Shown here piece after piece: positions 7,802-16,493 of a stretch of 64,000 bases of DNA. The stretch is from JBLMYQ01 sp050258375 (GTDB lineage: Bacteria; Bacillota; Clostridia; Acetivibrionales; UBA4821). Each line of letters starts with the position of its first letter. The stretch's first letter is position 1. Below the pieces are notes generated by a model, which saw nothing but the letters and a program-made list of their open reading frames with translations, had not been told where the DNA came from and made no database searches. Both the position numbers and the translations under genes were made by a program. The stretch covers positions 1-64,000 of the forward strand of contig JBLMYQ010000048.1 of assembly GCA_050258375.1 (NCBI GenBank). The letters run 5' to 3'.

Positions 7802-8692
7802 ATGAAACAAAAAATGAGATATTCAAAGGCAAAGGATATTAGTCTAAAGGTTGGAAATTTCCTGGATCAAAAGGGATTTTATCTGGTAATATTTCTTTGC
7901 ATTATTGTTATCGTAGCAACGATTGCAGTAGTTTCAATAAGAGACTATCAAAGGTTAAAAATTAATATTGTGTCTGAGCCCCAAACTACAACCAAGCTTG
8001 CTGCTGAAAATGAGAAAAGTTGGGATTCAAAAAATACCGAAAAACCAGTAGATAAAGCGGTTGTTGGAAAAATGATAGAAAAACCTGAAACTGGCAATAA
8101 AGCTGTTGTATTAGATAACAGCAAAAATATTTCAACAGGCTCAAAGGGTTCAAGGGTTACAGTCAAAATCAGTTCAACAGAAAAGAAGAATGAAAAGCCA
8201 AATAAAAAAGTTCAACAGGCTGATAAATCTGGCAAGATTATATCGCAAGAATCAAAAGATGTTCAAAACAGTAATAAGCCTGTGGATTTTGATTGGCCTG
8301 TATTTGGGAAAATTATAAATGAATACGCAAAGGATAGTCTGATATTCTCAAAAACATTGCAGCAGTGGACAACTCACCATGGAGTAGATATTTCCGGCAA
8401 AGAGGGAACTCCGGTCAGAACTGCAGCAGAAGGTATTATAAAAAGTATTAAAAGTGACCCGATATACGGAATTACAATAACTATTGAGCATAAAAATGGA
8501 ACAAAGACAATTTATTCAAATTTATCGACAGGGAAAATGGTTAAGGTTGGTCAAAACATAAAAAGAGGAAAAGTAATAAGCGGTATTGGAAAAACAGCAG
8601 GGTTTGAATGTCAGGATGAGCCGCATATTCATTTTGAAGTAATTAAGGATGAAGAATGTGCTAACCCTGTTGAGTATCTGCCAAGATTATAG
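7802..8692 (+). CDS. spoIIQ: Stage II sporulation protein Q-like M23 peptidase
   Basis: 296 residues: short cytoplasmic tail, one membrane helix (about residues 27-48), a 110-residue Lys/Ser/Asn-rich linker, and a C-terminal M23 LytM domain. The metal-binding motifs HHGVD (about residue 196) and HIHFEV (about residue 276) are both complete, so unlike Bacillus SpoIIQ this copy may keep endopeptidase activity, as reported for clostridial SpoIIQ. SpoIIQ sits in the forespore membrane and forms the channel with SpoIIIAH. The upstream promoter resembles a forespore one. The spoIIID-mbl pair lies 9 kb downstream, separated by the assembly-line cassette. ATG behind CGGAGGTG. Confidence 0.75.
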   Translation: MKQKMRYSKAKDISLKVGNFLDQKGFYLVIFLCIIVIVATIAVVSIRDYQRLKINIVSEPQTTTKLAAENEKSWDSKNTEKPVDKAVVGKMIEKPETGNKAVVLDNSKNISTGSKGSRVTVKISSTEKKNEKPNKKVQQADKSGKIISQESKDVQNSNKPVDFDWPVFGKIINEYAKDSLIFSKTLQQWTTHHGVDISGKEGTPVRTAAEGIIKSIKSDPIYGITITIEHKNGTKTIYSNLSTGKMVKVGQNIKRGKVISGIGKTAGFECQDEPHIHFEVIKDEECANPVEYLPRL

Positions 8693-8717
8693 AAATTAGA
8701 GTGAAACAATACAGAAG

Positions 8718-8780
8718 ATGCATCATGATAATTGAACTCTTTAAAAAATAAGGGTTCAATTATTTTGATGCATTTTATAA
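8718..8780 (+). terminator. Long hairpin terminator after spoIIQ
   Basis: Arms ATGCATCATGATAATTGAAC (8718-8737) and GTTCAATTATTTTGATGCAT (8754-8773) pair with one mismatch, with additional CTCTT/AAGGG pairing inside, followed by TTTATAATTT. Confidence 0.7.
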
Positions 8781-8825
8781 TTTGATACATAAGTTACAAT
8801 AAAAATGCAATACTTGTTAAAATAC

Positions 8826-8853
8826 TTGAATTTTTGCATAATTTTGGTATAAA
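8826..8853 (+). promoter_or_regulatory. Promoter of the assembly-line gene
   Basis: TTGAAT (8826-8831), 16-base spacer, TATAAA (8848-8853). A transcript starting near 8860 would exclude the in-frame ATG at 8854 and supports the ATG at 8893, which also has GGGAAGG in front of it. Confidence 0.5.
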
Positions 8854-8892
8854 ATGTTATTAACAAAAGATAAAGTATGGGAAGGTATTTAC

Positions 8893-11800
8893 ATGGCTGA
8901 ATCTGAAGAAAAAAGCATAACAAATCCAAAAAACAAGTCTATTCAATATTACCCTTTAACTCATCCTCAAAAGGCTATGTGGTATACCGAGAAGGTACAC
9001 CCTGGTACTTCTATTGGCAATGTTGTGGGGATGGTAAAATTTAAGGGTGAAATTGATTATAATCTTCTGGAGAAGTCACTAAATTTATTCATTGAGAAAA
9101 ACGACGCAATGAGGATGCGAGTGTTTGAAAATGAAGGGGAACCATATCAATACATAGCTGAGTATCATTATTATAAACCAGAAATGCTTGATTTTAGTGG
9201 GAAACCTATAGAAGAGTTGTATAAATGGGATGAAAAAGCCACCAGAATGCCGTTCAAGCTTGTTGAAAGTGACTTATTTTATTTTGCACTGATAAAAATA
9301 GATGAACACACTGGGGGAATATATGCAAAATTACATCATCTTATTTCCGATGCCTGGACGATGGTCTTAACAACAAATCAAATTATTGAGAATTATACAA
9401 GGTTAAAGAAAAATATTGAAATTCCAAAGGATAAAAATCCTTCTTACGTTGAATACATTTCTTCCGAACAGGAATATGAGAAATCTGAAAGGTATCAAAA
9501 GGATAAGGAATACTGGAACAGTAATTTTGAGGTTATTCCTGACCAAATTGCGCTTAAAGCCGCAGATGCAAGGAATATTGATATCAAAGCAAGGCGCAAA
9601 ACCATGCTTGTACCCAAAAAGCTGACAGCGAAAATGCATGAATACTGCTTGGAAAATAGAACTTCGGTATTTGTATTGTTCGTAGCGGCATTATCAATGT
9701 ACCTGAATCGCATAACGGCAAATGAGCATATAATTCTAGGCACGACAACATTAAACAGAGCAAACAAACGGGAAAAAGAAACAGTGGGAATGTTTTCGAA
9801 TATATCATGTATGCAAGTGGCTTTAAATGATACTATGAATTTTAAGGCTCTAACTACAAACATATCAAGAGAAAGCCTGTCATTATTAAGGCATCAGAAA
9901 TACCCGTATCATTTGGTGCTTAAAGAAGTAAGGGAAAAGCATAAAATAACCCATGATTTATTTGACATAGTATTAAATTATCAAAACTCGAAATACGATA
10001 AATCTGGACATTCGGAGGATTATGTTACAAGGTGGTATTTTAACGGTTATCAAAGCAATAATCTTATTATCCATATAAATGACAGAGAAGATGAAGGACA
10101 TCTCATAATAGATTACGACTATCTTATAGATTTATTCCATGCAAAAGAAATCGAATTCATTCACCAGCACATTATAAATCTCTTGTGGCATGCACTTGAT
10201 GATTCATCAAAAAAGATATCCGAATTAGAAATACTTTCAGAAAAAGAAAAGCATAAGATTCTTTATGAATTCGATAACAAGAAAATCATATACCCGGAAA
10301 ACAAAGTAATTGACTCTCTTTCTGAAGAAATAGGTGCCGGTAAGGGTTATATTCTTGATAAAAACCTTAACCTGATGCCTATTGGAATTGCGGGTGAGCT
10401 TTATATATCTATATCAGATGATAGCTTAACAACAGCAAAAGAAGTCATAGAAAATCCCTATGAACCTGGTAAAAAGCTGTACAAAACAGATCATATGGCA
10501 AGATGGTTTCCAGAGGGCGATATTGAGTATAAGCATAGAAAAGAAAAGAAAAAGAAAGCAAAAGAAATTCATGTTAAGATAGTCTCAACCTTCACGGCAG
10601 AGCCGATACAAGACTACATAGAATGGTGGGGCAAAAAATTCGGGTACCATCTCAAAACAGAATTTGCTGGGTACAATCAGGTATTTCAGGAGCTGCTAAA
10701 CCCTGACAGCATTCTTTCAAAAAACAAAGAAGGTATAAATATAATCTTAGTAAGATTTGAAGATTTTATCAGAAACGATAATGGAACAGAGCAGCAAAAA
10801 ATAGCCAAGCTGGAACAGGTATTTGAGGAACTGATACAGGCGGTAAGCAAATTCGACAATCCGGTTCCGCTAATAACAGCTGTATTTCCTGTATCAACCC
10901 ATATTGGCCTTAGTCATAATATACTGACAAAAATCAATAACCTGAATAATCAATTCCCCAAAAAGCTTTCCGAGTATAAGAACATTTATGCTGTAGATTT
11001 AAGAGATACTCAGGAAATGTACAGTATTCAGGAGGTATTTGACAGCATAAAAGACAAAGAAGGGCATATGCCGTTTGCGGAAGAATATTATGCTGCAATC
11101 GGAACTCAAATAGCAAGGAAAATATGTGCAATAAAAAAGCAGCACTTTAAGGTAATAGTACTTGACTGCGATAATACCCTATGGAAAGGAATATGTGGAG
11201 AGCAAGGAGCTCTTGGGGTTAAAGTCCGTGGAGGATATAAAATAATACAGGAATTTTTGCTTCAAAAAAGCAGAGAAGGATTTCTACTTGCGATTTCCAG
11301 TAAGAATAATGAAAAAGATGTAATAGAAGCATTTGAAACCAATCCGGAAATGATACTGAGAAAAAACGATATAGCAAGCTGGAGAGTAAACTGGGAGGAA
11401 AAAAGCCAAAACATCAAAGAAATTGCAAAGGAATTGAATTTGGGACTGGACAGCTTTATCTATCTTGATGACAGCTCAATAGAATGCTTAAAAATGGTGG
11501 AAAACTGTCCTGAAGTGCTGACTCTTCAATTGCCATCAAAGGAAGAACTAATACCATTATTCCTAAAACATGTGTGGGCATTTGACAGGGAAAACATAAC
11601 AAAGGAAGATGCCCTAAGAACCAGCATGTACGAGGCAGAAAAGAAAAGAAAAGAGATTAAAGATACAGGGGTTTCACTGGAAGACTTCATCAGAAATCTG
11701 GGAATCAAGGTCAGCATGAGATTGATTCTAAGTGGTGAGATTTCCAGAGCGGCACAGATGACACAGAGAACCAACCAGTTTAATCTAAGTACAATCAGGA

Positions 11801-14628
11801 GAAGTGAAGAAGAAATAAGCAGGCTTATTCAGGATAAGAAAACAAAATGCTTTGTTATTGAAGCGGCGGACAGGTTTGGGGATTATGGCTTAATCGGATT
11901 GGCAATATTAAAGAATCAAGGCAGTAAGTTATTTATCGATACCTTTCTATTAAGCTGCAGAATATTGGGAAGAAGAGTGGAAGATGCTGTACTGTCAGGC
12001 ATAAGAAGGTTTGCAGAAGAAATTGAAATCAGAGAAATAGAGGCAGACTATATACCTACAGAGAAAAACAAACCGATATTGAATTTCATAAAAAGATTAC
12101 AATGGAGTGTTGTTAAAAAGGACGAAAAGCATACTGAATATAAGGCTCTAGTAAGTGATTTGCCCAAGCAAATTGAGCATATAGAGTTTTATTATAATCA
12201 AGCGTATCAAAAGAGTCATGAAGCTGTTCAGGCTTCGGAACCAGAAGGATTTGCTGTATTTGACCATGTGGCAATAGCGGTAAAAAATATGAAGGAAGCT
12301 GAAGAATATTACAAATTACTGGGATACAAAATAACAAGCCAGGTATATGATCAATTGCAAAACTCATATTTAAGCATGTGTATAAGCAATAAATATTTGC
12401 CCATTGAGTTAGTTGCTCCAGTAAATGAAAAATCACCGTCATACGACATAGCAGAAACGCACGGAGAAATTCCATACCATTTATGCTACAGGGTATCTAA
12501 TATAAAGAGCTTTTTAGAAAGAATTCAGGATATAGAATATGACATAGTTAGTGATGAAAAGCCGGCAGTATTATTTGGCAATCAAAAGGTAGCTTTTATA
12601 AGAGTAAAGAAGGTTGGGCTTATAGAGCTTCTTGAGACAGGAGCTGCAATAAATAGTGCGAACAGGAACAACAGCTTCAGGAATAACGCTATAAAATTAT
12701 TGGCGAATGATTTTGAAAAAGCTGTTTCTTTTTACAGGGAATTAGGGTATACGCTTGAAAGAAGCATTAAAGACATAGAAAAAAATTTATTTACAGCAAA
12801 GCTGACAGGGCATTTTGGTGAAACTATAGATTTGGTAACACCGCTAAGCAAGGATTCTGTTGAGCATGAGTTCTTAAAACAACATGGTGCTGGAGTATAC
12901 CAAATAAATTTTAGGACTCTACAAAAAGATTATATGAAATTTAGCCAAGAAGATAGCAAATTCTTAAGTATGAACAGAGGATATTTATTATTTCATAAAA
13001 AAGAAGAAAATGAAGCAATCACTTTAGCCGAGTACGATTTATGTGATACAAAAATACTTGAAAAAGTAAAGCTAAAGGAGTACATATTACCGATAGCCTA
13101 CTTTACCGGAAGAAAGCTGCTTAAACTGCCCATATTTGAGGGGATAAACTATAACGAGAGTAATTATGAGGCTCCAAGAAATAAAACAGAAGAAATACTT
13201 GCACAGATTTGGGAGCAAATACTTAAAACTAAAAAGGTTGGAATTGATGATGATTTCTTTGAATTAGGAGGAGACTCATTACATGCAATTCAGCTTCAGG
13301 TAAATCTATTAAAATATAATTGGAATTTAACCACACAAGATATTTATAAATATAGAACAATCAGACAATTATCAAATGTCATAATTAATATAGATAAAAA
13401 TGGGACTGAAAATGCAATAGAAGGCAATGTCAAAGAAGGTGTTGCAGCAAAAGATATTAAAGCTCAAATAATAAGCATAAGTAAAAAAGATATGGAATAT
13501 TCCAATATACTTTTAGTAGGAGCTACAGGCTATTTAGGAGCACATATTCTGAATGAATTATTAATCAGCACAGAATCAAATATATATTGCTTAGTAAGAG
13601 CAAAAACTAATAATGATGCAAAAGAACGATTAAAAGACACCTTTGAGTTCTATTTCGGCAATAAATATACTTCAGTCATTGACAAGAGAGTATTTACTGT
13701 TAGAGGAGATATAACCTTAGAACATTTTGGACTGGGACAAAATGAATATATACATATGCAAAAAAAGATTGATGCAGCTATTCATGCAGGTGCTTTAGTC
13801 AGTTATTATGGAGATTATTCTAATTTCGAAGAAATAAATATCAGGGGAACTGAAAAAGTAATTAAGTTTTGTCAGGAAGGTAACAAGCCATTGCTATATA
13901 CATCTACAATGGGTATCTCAGGTCAATATTTGGTTGCTACCAAGGACGAAAATAAAGTAAAAATGTTTACAGAAAATGATTTATATATAGGTCAAAATTA
14001 TTTTGACAATCCTTACGTAAGAAGCAAATATGAAGCAGAAATATTAGTAAATAAATATATCGAAGCAGGAGCAAAAATAGCTGTATTGAGAGTAGGTAAC
14101 CTAACTGGCAGATTTACAGATGGTCATTTCCAGAAAAATATTACCCAAAATGCATTCTATAATATTATGAAATCTATAATTTCCATAGGAGCTGTCTCGA
14201 AAAATATCCTTAATGAGGCTTTTGATTTTACGCCTGTAGATTATTGCAGCAAAGCAATAGTGAAGATACTTATGAAAGAAGAGTCTTTAGGAGGAGTATT
14301 TCATTTATATAATCATAACAGGAGTAATGTATCGGAAATTATAAAATTATTAGGAAAAATAGGAATTGAAATTAAATGCTTAGAAAGAGATGAATTTAAG
14401 CAGCTAATTAGAAAAGTAACGGCTGACGAATCAATGAAAAATAATCTAAAGGGGATTATCAATGATTTTGATGAAGAAAGTCAACTGAAATTTAGTACAA
14501 GTGTTAAACTGGATTCTCAAATTACTGTTTCATATCTAAAACAGCTTGGTTTTGAGTGGCCTTCAATAAATGCAGAATATATGCAGAAAATTATCAATTA
14601 TATGAAGAAGATAAAATATATTTCTTGA
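8893..14628 (+). CDS. Single-protein assembly line: condensation - adenylation remnant - FkbH - VOC - VOC - carrier - thioester reductase
   Basis: A 1911-residue multidomain enzyme. Domains in order: NRPS condensation domain (about 15-445; catalytic HHLISDAW at 148); about 80 residues of adenylation domain joined across a large deletion (465-545; the usual YKTGD motif reads YKTDHM); FkbH-type HAD-IIIC glyceryl-loading domain (about 560-1100; VLDCDNTLWKG at 758 and FGDYGLIG near 995); VOC domain 1 (1121-1255; FDHVAIAV); VOC domain 2 (1263-1380); carrier domain with LGGDSL (Ser about 1462); SDR thioester reductase (1537-1870; GATGYLG, YVRSK). FkbH enzymes load glycerate from 1,3-bisphosphoglycerate onto a carrier. 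Inferred product: an acyl-glyceryl thioester released as aldehyde or alcohol. The start at 8893 has GGGAAGG; an ATG 13 codons upstream overlaps the promoter. Confidence 0.85.
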   Translation: MAESEEKSITNPKNKSIQYYPLTHPQKAMWYTEKVHPGTSIGNVVGMVKFKGEIDYNLLEKSLNLFIEKNDAMRMRVFENEGEPYQYIAEYHYYKPEMLDFSGKPIEELYKWDEKATRMPFKLVESDLFYFALIKIDEHTGGIYAKLHHLISDAWTMVLTTNQIIENYTRLKKNIEIPKDKNPSYVEYISSEQEYEKSERYQKDKEYWNSNFEVIPDQIALKAADARNIDIKARRKTMLVPKKLTAKMHEYCLENRTSVFVLFVAALSMYLNRITANEHIILGTTTLNRANKREKETVGMFSNISCMQVALNDTMNFKALTTNISRESLSLLRHQKYPYHLVLKEVREKHKITHDLFDIVLNYQNSKYDKSGHSEDYVTRWYFNGYQSNNLIIHINDREDEGHLIIDYDYLIDLFHAKEIEFIHQHIINLLWHALDDSSKKISELEILSEKEKHKILYEFDNKKIIYPENKVIDSLSEEIGAGKGYILDKNLNLMPIGIAGELYISISDDSLTTAKEVIENPYEPGKKLYKTDHMARWFPEGDIEYKHRKEKKKKAKEIHVKIVSTFTAEPIQDYIEWWGKKFGYHLKTEFAGYNQVFQELLNPDSILSKNKEGINIILVRFEDFIRNDNGTEQQKIAKLEQVFEELIQAVSKFDNPVPLITAVFPVSTHIGLSHNILTKINNLNNQFPKKLSEYKNIYAVDLRDTQEMYSIQEVFDSIKDKEGHMPFAEEYYAAIGTQIARKICAIKKQHFKVIVLDCDNTLWKGICGEQGALGVKVRGGYKIIQEFLLQKSREGFLLAISSKNNEKDVIEAFETNPEMILRKNDIASWRVNWEEKSQNIKEIAKELNLGLDSFIYLDDSSIECLKMVENCPEVLTLQLPSKEELIPLFLKHVWAFDRENITKEDALRTSMYEAEKKRKEIKDTGVSLEDFIRNLGIKVSMRLILSGEISRAAQMTQRTNQFNLSTIRRSEEEISRLIQDKKTKCFVIEAADRFGDYGLIGLAILKNQGSKLFIDTFLLSCRILGRRVEDAVLSGIRRFAEEIEIREIEADYIPTEKNKPILNFIKRLQWSVVKKDEKHTEYKALVSDLPKQIEHIEFYYNQAYQKSHEAVQASEPEGFAVFDHVAIAVKNMKEAEEYYKLLGYKITSQVYDQLQNSYLSMCISNKYLPIELVAPVNEKSPSYDIAETHGEIPYHLCYRVSNIKSFLERIQDIEYDIVSDEKPAVLFGNQKVAFIRVKKVGLIELLETGAAINSANRNNSFRNNAIKLLANDFEKAVSFYRELGYTLERSIKDIEKNLFTAKLTGHFGETIDLVTPLSKDSVEHEFLKQHGAGVYQINFRTLQKDYMKFSQEDSKFLSMNRGYLLFHKKEENEAITLAEYDLCDTKILEKVKLKEYILPIAYFTGRKLLKLPIFEGINYNESNYEAPRNKTEEILAQIWEQILKTKKVGIDDDFFELGGDSLHAIQLQVNLLKYNWNLTTQDIYKYRTIRQLSNVIINIDKNGTENAIEGNVKEGVAAKDIKAQIISISKKDMEYSNILLVGATGYLGAHILNELLISTESNIYCLVRAKTNNDAKERLKDTFEFYFGNKYTSVIDKRVFTVRGDITLEHFGLGQNEYIHMQKKIDAAIHAGALVSYYGDYSNFEEINIRGTEKVIKFCQEGNKPLLYTSTMGISGQYLVATKDENKVKMFTENDLYIGQNYFDNPYVRSKYEAEILVNKYIEAGAKIAVLRVGNLTGRFTDGHFQKNITQNAFYNIMKSIISIGAVSKNILNEAFDFTPVDYCSKAIVKILMKEESLGGVFHLYNHNRSNVSEIIKLLGKIGIEIKCLERDEFKQLIRKVTADESMKNNLKGIINDFDEESQLKFSTSVKLDSQITVSYLKQLGFEWPSINAEYMQKIINYMKKIKYIS

Positions 14629-14667
14629 AGCATACAACTAAAATTTAATATTAAGTAGGTGTTTATT

Positions 14668-16476
14668 ATGAATTTGGATATTTGGTTTATATTCTTATGT
14701 ATTTCACTGATATTAGTAACTGGTTTAGGTGTCTATATATTTAAAATTAAAAACAAAAAGCAGATTCATTATGCCTTTTTAAGCTTAATGGTTTCGGTAT
14801 TTATATGGGGGTTTAGTCTTTTCCTAGCATCGTTAAATAACTTTTCGAATATGCTGTATGTCTATTCGTATTTTTTCGGTGTGTGTTTTGTTCCTATTTC
14901 TATTACTTTTTTGGGATTAATATTTTCACATACAAAAATTGATTTTAATTGGAAGCATGCACTTTTATTTATATTCCCAATAATAGATTTAATAATTATA
15001 ATGACAAATCCATATCATCATCTATTCTTTGTAAAGTACAATCCTATCAATACTTTAATGCAATATGGAATGTTTTTTTTAATTCATACTATTGTTTCAT
15101 ATATATATATATTAGTAGGAATAGGATATTTGCTATATTATTCGATAAAGAACTCAGGTTTTTTTTCAAAACAGTCGCTGTTAATAATTTTGGGTGTATT
15201 TATTCCTCTTGTATTAAATGCACTGGAAAATCTCAATATTGTAAAATTATCAACTTATACTACACCAGTAGCTTTTTCTTTAGGAATCATTTGTTTTACA
15301 CTTGCAATATTGAAGTTTAAATTTCTAAATATAGCTCCAATCGCTTTACAAAATGTCGTTGACCAAATTTCTGACAGTTATGTAATAATTAACGAGGAGC
15401 TTGAAGCAATCGATTATAATAAAACCTTTATAGATATATTCTCGCAAATATTTACCATAAAAAGAAAAGAAACTCTTTCAAGTATATTAAGACTGAGTGG
15501 AAAAACAAATAATATTAATACAGAAAGGCTTAATGAATACATAACAGAGGCTGTAAAAGAGAGAAAACCAGTTTCTTTTGAAAAGCAAATCATAGCTGGA
15601 GAGTTTGACAAATATTTTGCTATAGAAATAACGCCAATCATAAAAAATAACAGCCACATAGGCACAATCATTCTTCTAAAAGACATAACCCAGCATAAAA
15701 AAGATATGGAGCTGATTCAGCAAACTCAAAATCAGCTTCTTGAGCGTGAACGTCTTGCATCTTTGGGTGAGCTTGCAGGTGGAGTTGCACATGATATAAA
15801 CACTCCTCTTTCTTCAGTCCAAACAATCTTGTATTCCATAGATAAGTCATGTCAGAATGTAAAGCAATTTATTGAAGCAAATCAGCTTATAACACCTGAG
15901 ATAACCGAAGACTTCGAGAGTATAGATAAACGCCTGAAGAATGGCAACATAGCTTGTGAGAGAATTTCAAAGATAGTAAACAGTATAAGGAATCACACAA
16001 GAAATTTAAGCAGTGAAAATATACAGCAATTTTATATTATGAATGTCTTAGATGATGTAAAGGTGCTTATAAACCATCAACTAAAAAATTCAGGCTGTGA
16101 ACTAGTAATAACAGAAGAAGAAAAATATTCTGTAAAAGGTGATCCTGGCAAGCTTGGACAAGTTTTTACCAACCTTATAGTAAATGCTATCCAGGCATAT
16201 GATGATAAACCAGGAAAAGTTGAGGTTAACATAGGCAGGCAGAAAAACAATGCTGTAATAACAATAGCAGACCAAGCCGGAGGAATACCGGAAATGTTCA
16301 TAGAGGGCATATTCAATAAAATACTGACAACAAAGGGAACCCAAGGAACAGGATTGGGGCTTTACTTTTCATACTCAATCATTACAGGGCATTTCGGAGG
16401 CATTATAACTTTTCAATCAGAGCATGGCAAAGGAACAACGTTTAGAATAACAATACCAATTAAAATAGATAAATAA
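14668..16476 (+). CDS. Sensor histidine kinase with N-terminal 7TM sensor and PAS domain
   Basis: 602 residues. Seven hydrophobic helices fill the first 225 residues (7TM histidine-kinase N-terminal type), then a PAS-like domain (about 235-345), the dimerisation/phosphoacceptor helix ASLGELAGGVAHDINTP with His about 374, and an HATPase domain with NLIVNAIQAY, DQAGGIPE and GTGLGLYFS. Everything needed for autophosphorylation is present. It starts 39 bases after the assembly-line gene and 17 bases before the receiver gene, so the three form one unit. 7TM sensors of this class have membrane-buried ligand pockets, and a natural inference is that the ligand is the molecule made by the upstream enzyme. 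The ATG at 14668 is preferred over a GTG nine bases upstream because AGTAGGTG is then correctly spaced. Confidence 0.87.
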   Translation: MNLDIWFIFLCISLILVTGLGVYIFKIKNKKQIHYAFLSLMVSVFIWGFSLFLASLNNFSNMLYVYSYFFGVCFVPISITFLGLIFSHTKIDFNWKHALLFIFPIIDLIIIMTNPYHHLFFVKYNPINTLMQYGMFFLIHTIVSYIYILVGIGYLLYYSIKNSGFFSKQSLLIILGVFIPLVLNALENLNIVKLSTYTTPVAFSLGIICFTLAILKFKFLNIAPIALQNVVDQISDSYVIINEELEAIDYNKTFIDIFSQIFTIKRKETLSSILRLSGKTNNINTERLNEYITEAVKERKPVSFEKQIIAGEFDKYFAIEITPIIKNNSHIGTIILLKDITQHKKDMELIQQTQNQLLERERLASLGELAGGVAHDINTPLSSVQTILYSIDKSCQNVKQFIEANQLITPEITEDFESIDKRLKNGNIACERISKIVNSIRNHTRNLSSENIQQFYIMNVLDDVKVLINHQLKNSGCELVITEEEKYSVKGDPGKLGQVFTNLIVNAIQAYDDKPGKVEVNIGRQKNNAVITIADQAGGIPEMFIEGIFNKILTTKGTQGTGLGLYFSYSIITGHFGGIITFQSEHGKGTTFRITIPIKIDK

Positions 16477-16493
16477 GTTAGGGGGAAAACATA

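Noticed and set aside
8854..8892. Upstream in-frame ATG of the assembly-line gene
   Set aside because: It lies at the -10 of the likely promoter and has no ribosome site; the ATG at 8893 has GGGAAGG.
9403..9863. Several overlapping minus-strand frames inside the condensation domain
   Set aside because: Shadows of the large coding gene; no ribosome sites and no family motifs.
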